From contig OZ004594.1 in assembly GCA_963924555.1 (NCBI GenBank), forward strand, positions 4,495,563 through 4,559,562: a DNA stretch of 64,000 nucleotides, given 5' to 3'. The notes under the pieces were generated by a model that saw only the letters and a list, made by a program, of their open reading frames with translations, was not told the DNA's origin and made no database searches. Both the position numbers and the translations under genes were made by a program. The DNA is from Crambe crambe. Lineage: Eukaryota > Porifera > Demospongiae > Poecilosclerida > Crambeidae. Shown here one piece after another: positions 38,505 through 52,600 of the stretch; the first letter of the stretch is position 1; every line of letters begins with the position of its first letter.

Positions 38505-40070
38505 ATGGTAGCTTTCAAGTATCGCCTCTACCAGGTCTTACCTTATTGCTTAGTTCTAGGGCTATTCTTTTGTGTTCCTTCATTTCAAGCATGTACTGAA
38601 GGCAACATCAGACTTCGGGATGGAGCCACTACTTACAACCAAAATGACAGTCAACTCGGATCTACTGTTCAGGGACGTGTGGAAATTTGCCATAATAATA
38701 CGTGGGGGACTGTCTGTGATGATTTCTGGAATTCTATGAATGCTTTTGTGGCTTGTAGGCAGCTTCACCCCAAATACACTGGTATGCAGCCACTCTTTCA
38801 TCAGGGCTTAGATGCTTACTGTAAATTCTTAGGTGTGATAGCACTCCAAGGATTGTACACTCCAGATGGTTCAGGAAAGATATGGTTGGATGATGTGAAG
38901 TGTTCAGGGAATGAAGCTAGACTCATAAATTGTCTTGCCCGTCCATTTGGAGAGAATGACTGTTGGCATTATGAAGATGCAGGAGTACAATGTCTAACAT
39001 CTTGTGAGCATTTAGCTGGTATAATTTACATACTTAACTGATTGCCTATTACATAGCATGTTCTGATGGTGCTATTGCTCTTCGAAGAGACAGCAGCAGT
39101 ACCTTTAGTCAAGTTGTAATCTGTTTCAATAATGCATGGGAAACATTTTGTGCTCATCATTGGGATAATGATGATGCTACAGTTACTTGTAGACAGCTTG
39201 GACATTCTACATTTAGAGCCATGGCAAATAGATCACCTGGATATCATCGTTATGGTAGGAACTTGAATTATAATGTTATTTTCTGTCATGGAAATGAGTC
39301 AAGATTAGCTGACTGTTACGTTGTAAGGAGAACTATCTCCTCTGAGTGGCTCTGGTGTAGAGATGCTGAAGTTAGTTGTACCCCCAGACCCAGTAAGTGC
39401 TATAGCATTTTTTATTGCAGACATGATAAATAATTGTTTGTAGCACCAGTGTCACACTTTACATCTAAGGCAATACTACCTCTCGTGACATCTATAGGAT
39501 GTGCAATCAGTAATTCTCAGCCTTCAGGTTCTGACTGTTCATCACATATCATTAACAAAGGTGCTGCTCCTTCGCAAAGACCATCCATAGTAACCAGTAA
39601 TTATCTTCCAGTCTCTGAGTTATCTAAGGTCAAGAGCACAAATGATACTGCTCCTTCTCAGAGTCTTATCAAGACTGTACCAATCACCATTGGTGTTCTG
39701 GTTATCATGCTTATTGCATTCATGATAATTATCATAACTTCAATCCTCATCTTCAAGAGAGTAAGGAAATTCAAAAATGCATCTTCTGGTTCATGTTTTC
39801 CAATGGAGTCATCTTCGAATACCTTACAAATTGGACTTGACAATATGATATATTCAGGTATTTTACTTAATGGAAAATTTTAGTTGGGGGGTTCTAACAT
39901 AATTCACTGTACTATATTAGCTATACTTCACAACACTAGCTTAGTTCCCTAACTTCTCTTTTGCAAATTTAATATGTCCTACATACGTAGCTACTGTTGT
40001 AGTAATTGCATGTAGTAATATTGATTAAACGACTACATGCCAAAATTAATAGTATACTAAGGTTGAGGGT

Positions 40071-40101
<31 letters not shown>

Positions 40102-43100
40102 GGGGGGGGCAAGCCATCTGGGGTCTTCAGCCTATGATTATAATAATGAGACGATGGCATACTTTTGCTCAGCTAACAATACAAATGACTATGCTGATGA
40201 GGGACCTTACACATCGATTCACAGCTGCAATGAAATGAATCTTCATGATGATGTTAGTTTGGCTAGTTGCAGATTAATAACACCAGTAGCTATTATCAAA
40301 TTTTATCTTTCTAGGTTACAATGGAAGAAGAAATATACTTGGTTCCTGCAGAGAGTGAAGAAGCACTCTATACACAAATAACACAAATCAATATCGCTGA
40401 GATTGGGAGAACCTCAGTAAGGTATTATAATACAGAGTGGCCATAACCATACAGCTATCTCAGTCACCCTGTGGAATTTATAGAATGGAAGAAGAGATTG
40501 GATCTGGTCAGTTTGGTACAGTGTACAAGGGCATTTGGTTATCTCCTGCTGATGGAGAGGTGGCAGTGGCTGTGAAAACTCTCAGAGAAGGATCAGGAGG
40601 AGAAGACAGAGTCAAGTTCCTGCAGGAGGCAACCATCATGGGCCAGTTCAAGCACCCTAATGTGGTCACCATGTATGGAGTCGTAACAGTGGAAGAACCC
40701 GTTAGTGGTTATTATACACGTAACTTCAGCAGTAATGACTGTTCATAATAGGTATTGCTCTTACTTGAATTACTACCTAATGGAGACCTCAGAAAGCACC
40801 TGCTGCTTATAAGGGAGAGGTGACTATAGAAGCATCTGTTTACTAGTTATATACACTGTGTATTTTTACTATAGAGATCTTCCTAATGCTCACACTCTTC
40901 TGAGTTACTGTCGACAAATTGCCTCTGGAATGGCCTACCTTTCCGGAAAGTATTTTGTCCACCGAGACTTGGCCGCCAGAAATATTCTCCTCTCCAATGA
41001 TGAAATTTGTAAAGTATGATGATGAAATTGTTCAGATCACTGGATCACATAGCAAACCTGGTATTATAGCTACGTATATGTAATGTAATAGATTGCAGAC
41101 TTTGGGATGTCTCGTGACCTTATGGATGAGACTTATTACGTATCTCATGGTGGAATGATTCCAGTGAAGTGGACAGCCCCTGAGGTAATGTTATAGCTCA
41201 TAATAACCAGAGCCCATGTAGTCCATGAATGATCATCCTTTTCTTGGAGGTAAAAATGCACTATTCATGTCCATTTGAGAGGTTCAATGTGTCACATAGA
41301 GATTTTTGCTCATGATCCATTAAACTTTTGTATAGGCACTGAATTTCAAGAAGTATTCTACTGCTAGTGATGTGTGGAGCTATGGAGCAGTGCTGTATGA
41401 GATATGGAGTGTGGGACATAAACCTTTCGAGGACAAACAGAACAATCAGGTATGCATCTAACCTAATCTAGCAGTAAAATTATTAGAGGCTTTCCAATGC
41501 CGCTATAATGTTGAATTAGCTATTTTTCCTACAAAACTTTTCTGTAGTTATAACTAATAATGTACTCACTGGCTAGTTAACTAACAAAATGATTAATTTT
41601 TCTCACCAGCTCCAGTACTACCAGTAGACACCTAATCCAAATTATACCTACAGCTAACCATCCTTCTATGTGTAGACATGGAAAAAAAATAGACACATAG
41701 TACGATACTTGAAGAAAGCCCAAGCCAACTCACATGGATTATCTCTACACTGATTAGCTACATTTAAAGACCGTAAAGTAATAATGAAGAAATGGCAAAA
41801 TGATGTGAATATTCTGAAAAAATTTTGCTACATTTTTTAAAGTAAATACGTATACCATTAATGATAGGCCAATTTTACCCCTTTCTTTCTTCCCTCAATT
41901 GACTATCGATAATAATCCCATGCATGTGTAATTGCATGTATTCAGTCAAATTGCTTATTTACAGTCAGACTTGTGCTGATAGCTATAAGTTTCAAACATC
42001 ACTGTTTGTCATTAGCTACGTAATACATAGCTATATGTATGCATGGACATTCAGTATATATGCAGGTCACGTAGCTGCATGAGTCAACATGATTTCATAA
42101 TCATAACACAACATGAAGGCTGAGTTGTTGATATAGAAGCAGAACAGGCATGCTGTTGCTGTTATGACAGCATTAAAGAAACAGCTCCCACCCTTTTGCA
42201 AACTTCACTTCTGAAGTATAACAGCTTGGTCTGTGGGTTCATTGTATAGGGGTTAGCTAAGGCTATAATATTTATTCATTATTAAAATTGTAGGTTATTC
42301 CAATAATTGACACAGGATATCGTCTCCCTCCTCCCCCTGGCTGTCCCCGAGACTTGTATGCTATCATGATGAAGTGTTGGTTAGTTACTACACTATGCAT
42401 GCAGCTAACTACATTGGAAACTTCAATAAAGGAAGAGAGCACATCTCTCAACAAAGGACAAGCACACTCCATAGCTACGTACAAAATAACCTCCAAAACA
42501 GAACAACCTCTCTACAAAGGACTAAAGTGTGTCCATTACTTGGAGGTTCCAGTTGCATGATGTATTACTGTATCTTACTGTCCCATAGCTAATACTGGTG
42601 ATACATGCACTTGAGGGTATACATAATATTTGTGTGGCTAATTAAACTCAACACTGTAAAAATGAAAGTGTGTACTGCACACTAAATTGTCCCAATACAA
42701 CAGTGTGTTTATTGGGACAAAAAGGTGTGCAGTAAACACTTTTGTTTTTACAGTGAATGACTGGAAATGATTATACTTAATACTACTCATTATTACAATG
42801 TAGCTATTAGCTACTGAATAATATGCTTCACTGTCGATCAATCGAAGCCATAAGGTTTGATTTCAAGCAAGTTATCATAAGCCCAAGTCCTCATGACGAA
42901 TAAACATTACACACTTGCTAATGAACTGAAAGTAAACACTATGGCTGTATATGTATTTTCTACAGCTAGCACAGGCTGCAACCTATTATCCATGGACCAT
43001 TCCTATATAAGTTATGTTGGCAAACTTGAATTGACTATAAATATTAATAGAGCCTAAAGACTGCCATGAATATTTATTGGGGTTTATGTTGATTATAATA

Positions 43101-43639
43101 CGGAAGTTACAGCTTAGCTATCTAGAGGGGGAAAAAAAATTTTTTTCCAGGTGCTGGATAACACACGTATAGCTATTGTAAGTGAATTTATGTCATTGTC
43201 CTTTTCCACAAAAATTAAGTTAGTCTGCACATGACTGGCAAGGCAGAAAGCATAGTTGTTAACTGCACTCACTGAAACATGCACATGGGTTGGATAACCA
43301 TTGGTGGCAGATAATCAAAGCATTGTGGTCTCAGCTTGTATTCTGCTGTGAATAAAAATATTGATGGTGTTAGCTAGTTAAAAAGTTCTATAAGTTATTG
43401 GTACATTTTTATATTTTGAGATAATAAAATTAATGTATGCACTTAGGTGTCCAGTAGCTTCAGGACGTCCAAGTTTCATGAACATCGTTCATCAGCTCTC
43501 TCTCCCAGATACCAAACTGCTGAAGTGGTCAGAGGAAGACCGATGTGTTCACCCTGAAGCATTGAAGCTGGGAGCTGACCTCCTATATGGAGAGGAACTA
43601 TACAAGGATTTACAAGAGGCATATTATATTCAGCAATAA
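38505..43639 (+). CDS. Receptor tyrosine kinase A with two SRCR domains
   Basis: Thirteen exons: 38505-38781, 38833-39003, 39057-39392, 39444-39857, 40173-40252, 40315-40421, 40484-40700, 40752-40819, 40875-41013, 41092-41184, 41336-41449, 42294-42379, 43447-43639; 764 residues, frame closed throughout. A signal peptide ([20 protein letters not shown]) is followed by two SRCR domains, for example [17 protein letters not shown] and VTCRQLGH, and a Ser/Thr-rich stalk of about 75 residues. One membrane span ([20 protein letters not shown]) precedes KRVRKFK. The kinase has [30 protein letters not shown], a YY activation loop and VKWTAPE, so it should be active on tyrosine. Juxtamembrane [18 protein letters not shown] offers docking tyrosines. 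I start at 38505 because B and C begin there. Confidence 0.9.
38782..38832 (+). other. 51-base stop-free intron in the first SRCR domain of receptor A
   Basis: GT at 38782 and AG at 38832 match the position and phase of the longer introns at the same point in B and C. Its length is a multiple of three and has no stop, so the reading frame runs through it. Confidence 0.8.
39858..40172 (+). other. Receptor A intron with 25-G run
   Basis: Contains (GT)n followed by 25 consecutive G at 40085-40109, a strong quadruplex candidate. The reverse reading gives an artefactual open frame. Confidence 0.8.
42652..42755. mobile_element. 104-bp palindromic MITE, CACTGTAAAAATGAAAGTGT ends
   Basis: Right end ACACTTTTGTTTTTACAGTG; TTGTCCCAATA and its complement lie inside. 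The element is in the last intron of receptor A. A mutated relative is at about 47224-47371 in intron 1 of receptor B. Confidence 0.75.
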
Positions 43640-44504
43640 TTAACATACCATTAATTAATTCTCATTGCTTTATTGATGTATTATTTCAGTCATGTGTTTT
43701 AACCTTCAGCTAGTAGAGTGTGGTTATATGCAGCAATTATTATTGTTTCATAAAAATTTTCTTATTTATAGCTACAGCGGTTTAGCAATTTTTTGTGCAC
43801 TTCTTGATAAAAGCATGAATTTTGGTACATAGTTATTACACATCATAAAGGTTATTTTCAGATAGGGAGCCCTCTTGAAATTGACCCCTGATGACCTCTA
43901 GTCATCAATTAACTTCAGAAACCATGACCTCCTATTCTAGTACCATTTATACTCAGACTGACTATTAAGTGTTAGGTATCAGAACGAAGTTGACACTTTG
44001 AGGAGTAAGATGAGACCAGAATCACGACATATCTCATTCTACTCCAAAGTTATGATCTTATTTTGCATGTATGCAATGTATGCACCTCTAATTGTCAATT
44101 ACCCCACTATGTTTGATGGCATGTAATTAGTGTTATAGTGTTTACATTACCGAGTAGTTACAAAAGCAAAACTTCAAAGCACGTCTGAAATTGCAAGCAC
44201 ATTCATGGAATTATGGTCACTCTGATTACTGTGCTCTGATCTGCTACCAAGTCAAGTAAGTTAGGTATTTGCTAACTAACTATATAACACACTTTATTGC
44301 ATATAGCTATAGGTGAATTAGCTAGTCAGCTTTGTGTTACTGTGGCAAAATGTCACATGCTTGTAAAGGCTACTTGCTACTGTATCTACTTTAAAACGAC
44401 CTAAATCAGCTGCCATCACTGATTGGGAGCTTTGTGTACTTTGTCAAGAAGAGATTTACACCCATTGGTAGTGGCTACAAATCTTTAGTGACTTCGACAA
44501 ATTT

Positions 44505-44571
44505 CAAGTTGTTCAATGTCAATGTTCATTGGATACATGCCAATTAATGAACATTGACATTGAACGACTTG
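44505..44571 (+). ncRNA. Candidate hairpin RNA, 26-bp stem and 15-base loop
   Basis: Arms 44505-44530 and 44546-44571 pair over 26 positions with one G-U wobble and no mismatch (GTTCAATGTCAATGTTCATT and its complement). Size fits a miRNA-like precursor, but it lies in a repeat element, so a transposon hairpin is as likely. Confidence 0.3.
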
Positions 44572-44586
44572 ATGATGGGGATGCAT

Positions 44587-45075
44587 GGCCAGAGGCACTG
44601 CTACGGCTGGTACAGCCATGGCCGTACCACCATTCAGAGTTTTTTTGTTTGTTTTGTGTGTGTATGTGTGTGTGTGTGTGTATGCAATTTGAATACTAAC
44701 AATGACTTATAAGTTACGTAGTACATGGCATTGCCTAGATCATACCAGATTGAAATCGAATCAAATTTTACTGGAGGGCTTCCCCCCCAGATGGTAGCTA
44801 TGCATGGCCGTACCACTACAAATGAGCTGGCTCCGGCTCTGCAGAAGCACTGCTATGGCTGGTATGGCCATGGCCGTACCACCATTCAGAGTTTTTTTTT
44901 GTTTTGTTTTGTGTGTGTATGCAATTTGAATAATAACAATGACTTATAAGTTAGTACATGGCATTGCCTAGATCATACTGGATTGAAATCGAATCAATAA
45001 CATTAAATTTTACTGCAAATGGTAGCTATATGGCCGCACCACTACGAATGAGCTGGCTCCAGCTCTGGGATGACA
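44587..45075. repeat. Two-copy tandem repeat, period about 250
   Basis: GCACTGCTACGGCTGGTA..GCCATGGCCGTACCACCATTC recurs about 250 bases later, followed in both copies by a T/G-rich run, ATGCAATTTGAATA and GACTTATAAGTTA. Confidence 0.8.
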
Positions 45076-45916
45076 TAGAGGCAATATCATGCTGGCTAGC
45101 ATAAATCGGTTGAAATTCAACCAAACAAAATTAGAACAACTGCAGAAAAAAAGTTGGTACACCAGTACCATGTGCAAACACTTTCAATAAAGTAACAGTT
45201 GACCTCAAAGAGGCCAAATAATTATTTCCTCTGCAAGGATCTGCAGGTCTTCACAATGCTTCTACCTACAATATTGATGAGAAGGTTTGGAGATGTGAAA
45301 TGGAACTGGAAGACACTGCTCTGTGTCAGTTCATTAGCTACTGGCAATCTTCACAACAGGAGCAGGGGCAGCCTTCACACACTTGCACCATCTAGTACAG
45401 CCTTTCTTGTATCCACAATGGATCAATTCATAGATGCCTATAATGCTTCTGAAAGAGTGGTCCACAGTGGTTCCCAACTCCTTCCTTGTGTTCCTTTAAT
45501 TTATACAGTCACAATTAAAATTCTCGTAACTTTGGAGATATGGGCATGATTCCAGTCCCATATTACTCCTTAAAGTGTCAGCTTTGTTCTGATACCTATA
45601 ACACTTGATAGTTAATCCAAGTATAAATGATACTAAAATAGGAGGTTGTGGCTTCCAAAGTTAATTGACGTTTAGAGGTCACCAGAGGTCAAATTCAAGA
45701 TGGCTTCCTATCTGAAAATGACCCTTATGATAATATTATTATGTAAAAATTATGTACCAAATTTCATGCTTTTATCAGAAAGTGCATAAAACCCCCTTTT
45801 TTGGTGCTATGCTGCTCTACTATATTGATGTCTCATTTAGCTAGTGACCAAATTTCATACTCTGGCCCAATAAGATCCAAGCTAGCTGCATGAGACATAA
45901 TTAGTTTAGCAAAGCA

Positions 45917-46118
45917 CAGAGGCGGAGGAACCACTGGGGCACAGGGGGCATGTGCCCCCCCCCCCCCAAAAAAAAATTGCTACTAATAATAACTAGCTGC
46001 ATGTACTGTATATCTTGCATGCTAGCTTGTAATTGTTGTGATAAGAATGTTTTCTTCACTCTTATACACATCGGTCAATTAAGTACCCCCCAATTGAAAT
46101 GATCTTCCTCCACCACTG
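45917..46118. mobile_element. 202-bp MITE, CAGAGGCGGAGGAA ends, 5-bp target duplication
   Basis: The right end, complemented, reads CAGTGGTGGAGGAAG. AAGCA flanks both sides (45912-45916, 46119-46123). A C run of 15 sits near the left end. Confidence 0.75.
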
Positions 46119-46660
46119 AAGCATAATAGCTACCAAATATATGGGAGTAAATTTACTAGGTGGGATATATAGCTAATTAGCTATCTCCCACCCAGTGATG
46201 TTTTTTAACAGTAAACATTAATCTCCTTCATATCTTGAACATGAAATTAAAGTTTTCCTTGCTTTCAAAAATTGAAGTGCGAATCTTATAATTTTGTGTT
46301 ACTGTATAAATCCATAAATCCATGAAAACTTCCAGCTGTAATGATGCTATTTGACATGCTATTATGCTGCAGCTAGATAGCTGCTATGAATGTGACTACT
46401 AGCTAGCTACCTCACTGAAGATATTTGACCCTGGGTATGGTGAGACACTGTATCATACAATGGAAATGTAGGCCAGGCATGAGAAGAGGAATAACTCCAC
46501 ACATTAGAATGGACTGGTATTTTACAAGTAGACCACTCACTTTGCAGTTCAAATTGGTAAAGGGTTCGTTTCTCTCTAGTAAATATGGTGCGGTGCGCAT
46601 GTAATGCGATGTACATATAATAGATAAAAATAATATGCTCATTTCGTCCATAGTTTCAAC

Positions 46661-49600
46661 ATGGTAACTTCTAAGTATCCCCTCTACCAGGTCCTACCTT
46701 ATAGCTTAGCTGTAGGTCTATTCTATTGTGTTTCATCTTCGTTTCAAGCGTGTACTGAAGGCGACATCAGACTTCGGGATGGAGTCACTACTTACACCCA
46801 ATATGACTCTCAACTCGTATCTACTGTTTATGGACGTGTGGAAATTTGCTATAATTATACATGGGGGACCATCTGTAATGATAACTGGAGTCGGATGGAT
46901 GCTCTTGTAGCTTGTAGGCAGCTTCTCCCCAAAACTCATATCATTGGTATAGCTACTTCTATATTGTTAGATAACAGACTAGAATCAATCTTAATACCCT
47001 TGCCTGCTATTCATGTACTAGCTAATGAGAGCATGGGGATGAGGTTACCTTTACATGATGTAGAAAGTCCCATTAGCTATGCTGCCTTGAAAACATAATA
47101 GCTAACTAGAATTAAGCTAGACTGTATATGTACGTATAGCAGCTGAAATGTATACCCAAAGTGAGTATGAAGAGGAAATCAGAATGCATGATTTTAGCTA
47201 CTATAGATACTACATGATAATTTAACACACTGTTTTGTTTTTAGTGTGTGTAGCTATTGGGACAATTTAGTGTGCACTATAGCTAGACTGTAAAAATGAA
47301 AGTGTTACTGTTGTTTTTTTTTTAGTGGCATTTTATAGTGTGCAGTACACACTTTCATTTTTACAATGTAGGGAACGTATGTACAGCTATAGCCAGCTAT
47401 ATAGCTAGTTCTTGGTAAATTATAATGGTTCATCATGTGAACATGTATAGATGTAATGGCACTTAAAGGAGTGCACACACCAGATGGCTCAGGGGAGATA
47501 TGGTTGGACAATGTGCGTTGCAGTGGAAATGAAACTAAGCTCATGATGTGTGCTGCCCAACCAAAAGGAATGCACAACTGTGATCATGATGAGGATGCCG
47601 GAATCCTATGTTTAATAAATTGTGAGTGTATCAATACGTATCTTGGGCTATATCTTCTAATTAGCTATGTATGATTAATAGCATGCTCTCATGGCGATAT
47701 TATTGTTCAAGGAGAAAACAGTATCTATGGTCGAGTTGTAATCTGCTTCAATAGTGTATGGAGAACAGTATGTGCTAATAATAGTTGGGATGATGCTGAT
47801 GCTGCAGTTGCTTGCAGACAACTAGGACATTCTGCAGCAGAAGCTAAAGCAGTTGCAATGGCATCAACCAATTTTTATCGTGATTTCTGGCTGAATGTTC
47901 AGTGCCATGGAGGTGAAGCAAAATTAATCAATTGTATCTCAATTGAAACTGTGTCCCAGAGGTTTAAGTGTCAAGATGTTGGAATTAGCTGTATCCCCAG
48001 ATCCAGTAAGTAAATTTAACTGAAGCAGCTTGGACTATAACAGGTATAGCTAGCTAGCTAGCTAGCTAAATTAAATGCAGCTCAATCTTCAATTTCACTT
48101 CATATCAACAGTATATAGCTGATGTTACTGCTTCACAAACTCTATAGATCTGCATGTAAACACATTTTATCTTCAACATTCAGCTTCCCCAAGTCCTATT
48201 AAAACTGTGCTGATCATCATTGGTGTCCTGTTCATTGTACTCATCATCATTATTTTGACAATACTTGTCATTAAGCGAGTGAGAAAATTCAAAGAGGGGT
48301 CTTCTGGTTCATGCATTCCGATTGAATCATCTTCAAGTACCATACCGATAGGATTAGACAATGTGACATATACAGGTATACTCACTTATAGCTAGTTAGC
48401 TTTAACACACACAACAGCAGCCATGCAATAAATTAATAGAAAGGTAGTATAATTTCCTGTAAGCTATAGAGAGGATTAATCTATAGTATAGTTTCCTGAA
48501 AATGTACAGAGTAAATCAGAATGATATTAACATCTGTAGTGCAGCATACGCCAAATATAGCTAGTTGCATATTCACTATACATTTTGGTGTAATCATACA
48601 CTCTGCACTTTTAATTTGTCATTGAACTACAAATGTTTTGTAATGTGTATCTATAGCTACAGCATCAGCAATGAGTAATTCTCTATCGAAATAATTATGA
48701 TAGGACTCACACATATAATTGCTATAGTTAAGTTGCTGAAAAGATTTTCAATCAAGAACAAGCTGCACAACATAAACTATAATCATATAATTATTATGAT
48801 TAATTCTTTTGCTTATGCAGATAACAATATAAATGATAAAGGACAGTGCTCATCTATTCACAACAATGAAATGAGTCCTCATGATTATGTTAGCTTATGG
48901 CTAGTTGCAGATATAACATAAACAGCTATTACCACTTTTCTTCTCTCTTTAGGTTAAAATTGATGAAGAAGTATACGTGGTTCCTGCAGAGAGTGAAGAA
49001 GCACTCTATACACAAATAGCACAAATCAATATCGCCAAGATTGAGAGGACATCATTGAGGTATTATGTACAATACACAGTACCCATGCAGTTATCTCATG
49101 GAATTTATAGGATGGAAGAAGAGATTGGTTCTGGTCAGTTTGGTACAGTGTACAAGGGAGTTTGGTTATCTCCTGCTGGTGGAGAGGTGGCAGTGGCAGT
49201 GAAAACTCTCAAGGAAGGATCAGGAGGAGAAGACAGAGTCAAGTTCCTGCAGGAGGCAACCATCATGGGCCAATTCAAGCACCCTAATGTGGTCACCATG
49301 TATGGAGTAGTAACAGTGGAAGAACCTGTTAGTTGTTACATGTACCTTTATTTAAAATAACTATCTGCTATTATATTAATAATAGGCATTGCTCTTGCTT
49401 GAATTACTACCAAATGGAGACCTCAGAAAGCACCTGCTGCTTTTAAGGGAGAGGTGAATACGAAGCATCTCTACTATTAACTAGCTATACTGCGTATTAT
49501 TACTATAGAGATCTTCCTGATGCTCACACTCTCTTGAGTTACTGTCGACAAATTGCCTCTGGAATGACCTACCTTTCTGGAAAGTATTTTATCCATAGAG

Positions 49601-52600
49601 ACTTGGCTGCCAGAAATATTTTCCTCTCCAATGATGGAATTTGTAAAGTATGAAGAAGAAGAAATATTAGCTATAAAATCACTATTAATTTGCTAGCTAC
49701 ACTATTAATGGATAATGGACTGTAGCTACATAACAGCTAATTAAATGTCAATAGATTGCAGACTTTGGGATGTCTCGTGACCTCATGGATGAGACTTATT
49801 ACATATCTCATGGTGGAATGATTCCAGTCAAGTGGACAGCTCCTGAGGTAATCCTCATGTATGCATGAAAAGGGCTTGTATTTAGCTTGTAAATCTGCTA
49901 ATGAAACAGCTAGCTGTACAGCTGTATCACTGTTCACCATGTTTAAATTTGGAACCTAATATCTAGGGAATTATATGAATCTGATACCATATACAATGGT
50001 TGAAGCAAATCGTAGATAGCTATAGATTATGACTTGAACTGAGATTTTATATGAATTTCATCAGAGGGCTCTTACAATGGCAAAAAATCTTTTAACTACA
50101 CGTTCAAGTGCAGCTTGATAGGCTGTCGACTCTTATAGCTATTTATTGCCTCAGATTCATCATAATAATTGCTATGATAAGAATTTATTGTGCAAGAAGG
50201 AGCATACGTATAGTTATTTGGAGAATTCATTTTTGCTTCACTGCTTTTGAGCATTTATCTAACTATTTGCTTAAATTATTTTGTGTAGCTAATGTCAATC
50301 TTTTGAATCTAAGAAGTCCAAATATCCAAAAAAAAATTTCCCTAAATGGCACACTTTGTGTGCATCATATGACAGCATGAGTGTAGGAAAAGCACCCAAA
50401 AAATTGTGTTGTAGCTATGTATCATGAAGTGATCAACACGTGCAAGGTCACAGGTGTGATTGTTACAGTTAGTATGCACTAAGATATCTAAAGTGTGACC
50501 TTGAAAATGTAAGCCAAAGTGCTCTGAAAGATGCATATCTTTGAAGTGACTCACAGGTATGAAAAATCACAGCTAGTATGCATGGTTGGATCTAGGGGTG
50601 GGGTTGAGGGGGTTCTCTTTTGTTCCCAAGCTAAGCCTGTAGATAAAAATATCACTATCCATGCCTACTTGCTTTGCTATTTTTCTTGTGCTTCTGCTCT
50701 AAAGTAGTATAATTACAGGAACATATATATAATTATGAGCTAACTTAACTAATGTGACTACTACAGCCCAGGGGGGTTGGATAAGAAATTGGCTTGCAAA
50801 GCTTTGCAAGAATAGATGTGCAGTAAAGAATGATTGGAATGTAATTAACCTGATGTTTGATAGGCTGTTTCTCCACCTTTAAGCATTTGTAGATAATTTT
50901 ACCTGGGCACAAGGTAGCTAGAAAACAAACCAGTTTTAGCTGGGCTTTGAAATTCAGTTAGCAATTAACCTTTTTCTGAATCTCCTAAACAGGACAGGGT
51001 TCAGTTGCTTTTCAGGAATCTACCTGTTAGGTCTATCTTCAGTCCACGTTCAAAGCGTATACACGTACCTTCAAAAAATGTATAAAATTCTATGTGAATG
51101 AAAAGTGCCTACTCAGCAATAATTGACCTTGTCCGACCCCCCCCCCCCTCCCCCCCCCCCCCCCCCCCCCCCGACTAGAACCATCATCATCTAAGGCTAT
51201 GGCCAAAACAGTCTATGTAGCTATACATGATACATCCATTTTGGCTTGCACTTTCAAGGTCACACATTAGATAACTTAGTGCATACTAACTGTGATTTCC
51301 TAAGTTAACGATCACACCTGTGACCATGCATGTGTCACTTTAAAGATATCTTTTGGAGCACTTTGGTTTACATTTCAAGTTCACACATTAGATAACTCAG
51401 TGCATACTAACTGTGATTTCCTTAATGAACACCTGTGACCTTGCATGTGTCACTTCAGAGTCTGAGTGTAATAGCTAGCTAGCTATAACATAATTTTTGG
51501 AGTACTTCACCCCTTGCCTACACTCATGTGCCATTTAGGGAGATTTGGGGAAACTTCTGGACTTTTGGATTCAATTTTGTGCAAAAGAATAACTATTTAT
51601 GACATTAGCTACAAAATTTAATAGCTAATAATTAAGCTAAATGCTCGTAGCCTGCAAGTGAAGCCAATATCATGGATCTTCCAATAACTTGCTCCTTCCC
51701 CATGCATGGCCCAGTGTGTGCGTGCGCTCCTAGTCCTGCAACCCCACCTATCTAAAAACTCTGGATCTGGCCCGGTATGCACTGCATGAGTTATGTAATG
51801 TGTGACCTTGAAAGTGCAAGCCAAAATGGATGTGTTATGTAGCTATAAGATCTTTCCTTGTATTATAGTGACAAGCTTGTTATAATTATTTGTCATAGCT
51901 AATAGCATGTTCTATTTATTAGCAGCTATTTCTTGTCTTAGTAGCTATAGCTAGCTAGTATGGGTTGCTTGGGTTCTTAACACCAAGAACTTTAGTGATT
52001 AGTGAGCGCTTTTTTCCCCAATAATGATGAAAAAATATTTCTTCTAAATAAAAAAGAAAAGTAGGGATGGCTGTGTGCAGTTAAAAAAAATTCAATAACA
52101 AGAGAGTTCAGTTAAGTAACCCTTTACAGCTACAAGCTAACTTCACTCCCATGACAGGCCAAGATGAGATATAAGAATAGTTAGTTCTTTTTTTGATGTG
52201 CGTAATGCTCTATTATTTGGAAACTGGATGTTGTGATCCTAGCATACAAGTTAGACGATGAGACCAAAGGATACCGGTATAGGTTATTTAGACACCTGAA
52301 GGTGCTCAGCAAGCAGCAGTTGGTATTTGCATCCACAATTTCAATTATTCCTACTAGTTCAACAGCTAAACTCCACACTTTAGCAGTCTAGAAAACTAGA
52401 AGAAAATTTGTCAGGGGAATGGTAGTCTTCATAACTTACTTTTGTGCCTATTATCTAGTTCCGTAAGTAGAATCATTCTTTTTTCATAGCATGAGTGGCA
52501 TTAGATGAATGTTAGCTACTGTAATCTTATAGCATTGATGGGAGGGAGGAAGCATCAACTATGTACAAGGAAGTAATGTCAATGTGTCAATATCATTTAT

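Larger units (their letters stand above)
43775..45823. mobile_element. Foldback-like element with about 280-bp inverted arms
   Basis: Left arm 43785-44052 and right arm 45525-45810 are complementary over most of their length, e.g. TGTGCACTTCTTGATAAAAGC against GCTTTTATCAGAAAGTGCA. The inner part holds the 250-bp tandem repeat and hairpin. No transposase or clear target duplication was found. Confidence 0.65.
43640..46660. other. Spacer between receptors A and B, filled with repeats
   Basis: Holds a long inverted-repeat element, an internal tandem repeat, a small hairpin and a MITE (listed separately). Bases about 46200-46660 resemble 59640-59957, so the upstream region was duplicated with receptor B or C. 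The 116-codon frame at 45199-45549 lacks family features. Confidence 0.7.

Noticed and set aside
45199-45549. 116-codon frame between receptors A and B
   Set aside because: Lies inside a foldback element, overlaps its inverted arm and shows no domain.
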